From positions 30,987,533 through 31,051,532 of the forward strand of contig NC_135170.1 of assembly GCF_041146795.1 (NCBI RefSeq): DNA of 64,000 bases. The letters are read 5' to 3'. Source of the stretch: Maylandia zebra. Its lineage: Eukaryota; Chordata; Actinopteri; Cichliformes; Cichlidae. This document shows positions 63,301 to 64,000 of this stretch, in pieces; within the stretch, counting starts at the first letter, position 1, and every line of letters starts with the position of its first letter. The translations under genes were made by a program, and so were the position numbers. The notes under the pieces are model-generated. The model made no database searches. It was not told the DNA's origin and was given only the letters and a program-made list of their open reading frames with translations.

Positions 63301-64000
63301 AGGGAAATGTTTATTAGAATAATCAGCTTAAACATTTGAATGAAAAGTTTATTCTGTGAATTTAAAAAAATCTTAGCATTGGTCTGCTCCCTTTGGCTTC
63401 AATGGCAGCACCATTTGAGCTGCACAGGACTCCAAGTCAGAAAGATGTGAAAATAGTAAAATGCACTCATAAAGAAATCACTGTAACATATCTAAACAGT
63501 AGAAACAGAAAAACCGTGTTTGTCATTTGTGACTGTACTTGGATGCAGTCCTTTAAGATAGACACATGTCAGTGTGCTAACAGGGGCACAGTGGCAATGC
63601 TAACATACTGAAACTACCAAGACAATCTAATTAGAACTAAAGTCAAAGTCATCTGAGGAGGCATCAAAGTCAGGGGCTCAAAATAATCATATGTCTAATA
63701 AGTGTATCTATCTGCTCTACTTTGATTTTTTAAAAATCAGACTTGTGGTGTACATTAAAGGTTTTTTTTCAAGTTTTCAAGGACTCCCCTTAAGCTGACA
63801 GTGTGAGCTCGTCAAATATGTCTTCATACCCACCAGCTAGCTAGTCAGACAGTAAACAGTAGCTGGAACATTTTTTGAAGTGACTGATTTCAGAGTTTAG
63901 AAACACTGGCAGAACTACTAGCAACAATGTGTTTGTTTTACGGGCTTAAATTGCCTTCATGCTTATATATGGAACTATGATTATGCATGATTATGATTTT
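63301..64000. other. AT-rich DNA, nothing recognised
   Basis: No gene or element was identified up to the right edge of the window. The 72-codon + frame at 63393-63611 has no recognisable similarity. Confidence 0.4.

Overview
The window is from a ray-finned fish, most likely a percomorph teleost. It has compact vertebrate genes with GT..AG introns, 5' exons near CpG-containing promoters, and Tc1/mariner, hAT and LINE relics of kinds common in fish. I cannot name the species. All exon calls come from reading splice sites, phases and protein similarity recalled from memory; no database search was run.

Six protein-coding genes can be reconstructed from first to last coding exon, each with a consistent reading frame. 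In order they are hrob (minus, 7.7-17.6 kb), asb16 (plus, 18.7-23.0 kb), tmub2 (plus, 25.8-27.3 kb coding), atxn7l3 (minus, 31.0-34.7 kb coding), ubtf (minus, 40.3-45.0 kb coding) and slc4a1 (minus, 51.8-58.1 kb coding). This is the gene order of human 17q21.31 (HROB/C17orf53, ASB16, TMUB2, ATXN7L3, UBTF, SLC4A1). As I recall the human map, hrob is the one gene whose orientation differs: here it is head-to-head with asb16.

By region: 1-7.7 kb has no recognisable gene, only a purine-rich GC-richer start, a LINE fragment and AT-rich DNA; hdac5 would be expected just off the left edge by synteny. 7.7-17.6 kb is hrob, with long introns and a (TG)n tract at the exon 3 acceptor. 17.6-18.7 kb is the hrob/asb16 divergent interval. 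18.7-23.7 kb is asb16, with a Tc1 relic that carries a nested hAT MITE in intron 4. 23.8-28.1 kb is tmub2 with its CRE-containing promoter. 28.1-35.6 kb is atxn7l3, tail-to-tail with tmub2. 37.8-47.7 kb is ubtf. 48.4-50.3 kb is a 1.96 kb hAT transposon with a perfect 8-bp target duplication. 50.9-58.1 kb is slc4a1. 58.1-64 kb is gene-poor, with a Tc1 relic and a LINE relic.

The genes are not a pathway. Their products serve recombination repair (hrob), ubiquitin ligation (asb16), a membrane ubiquitin-like protein (tmub2), SAGA deubiquitination (atxn7l3), rRNA transcription (ubtf) and erythrocyte anion exchange (slc4a1). I found no wholly new system. The two most notable observations are (i) the exon structure of ubtf, in which HMG boxes 1-3 and 4-6 share intron positions and phases as if a three-box block had been duplicated, and (ii) a 36-codon upstream ORF spliced across three atxn7l3 leader exons that ends in an ATGA overlap with the main start codon.
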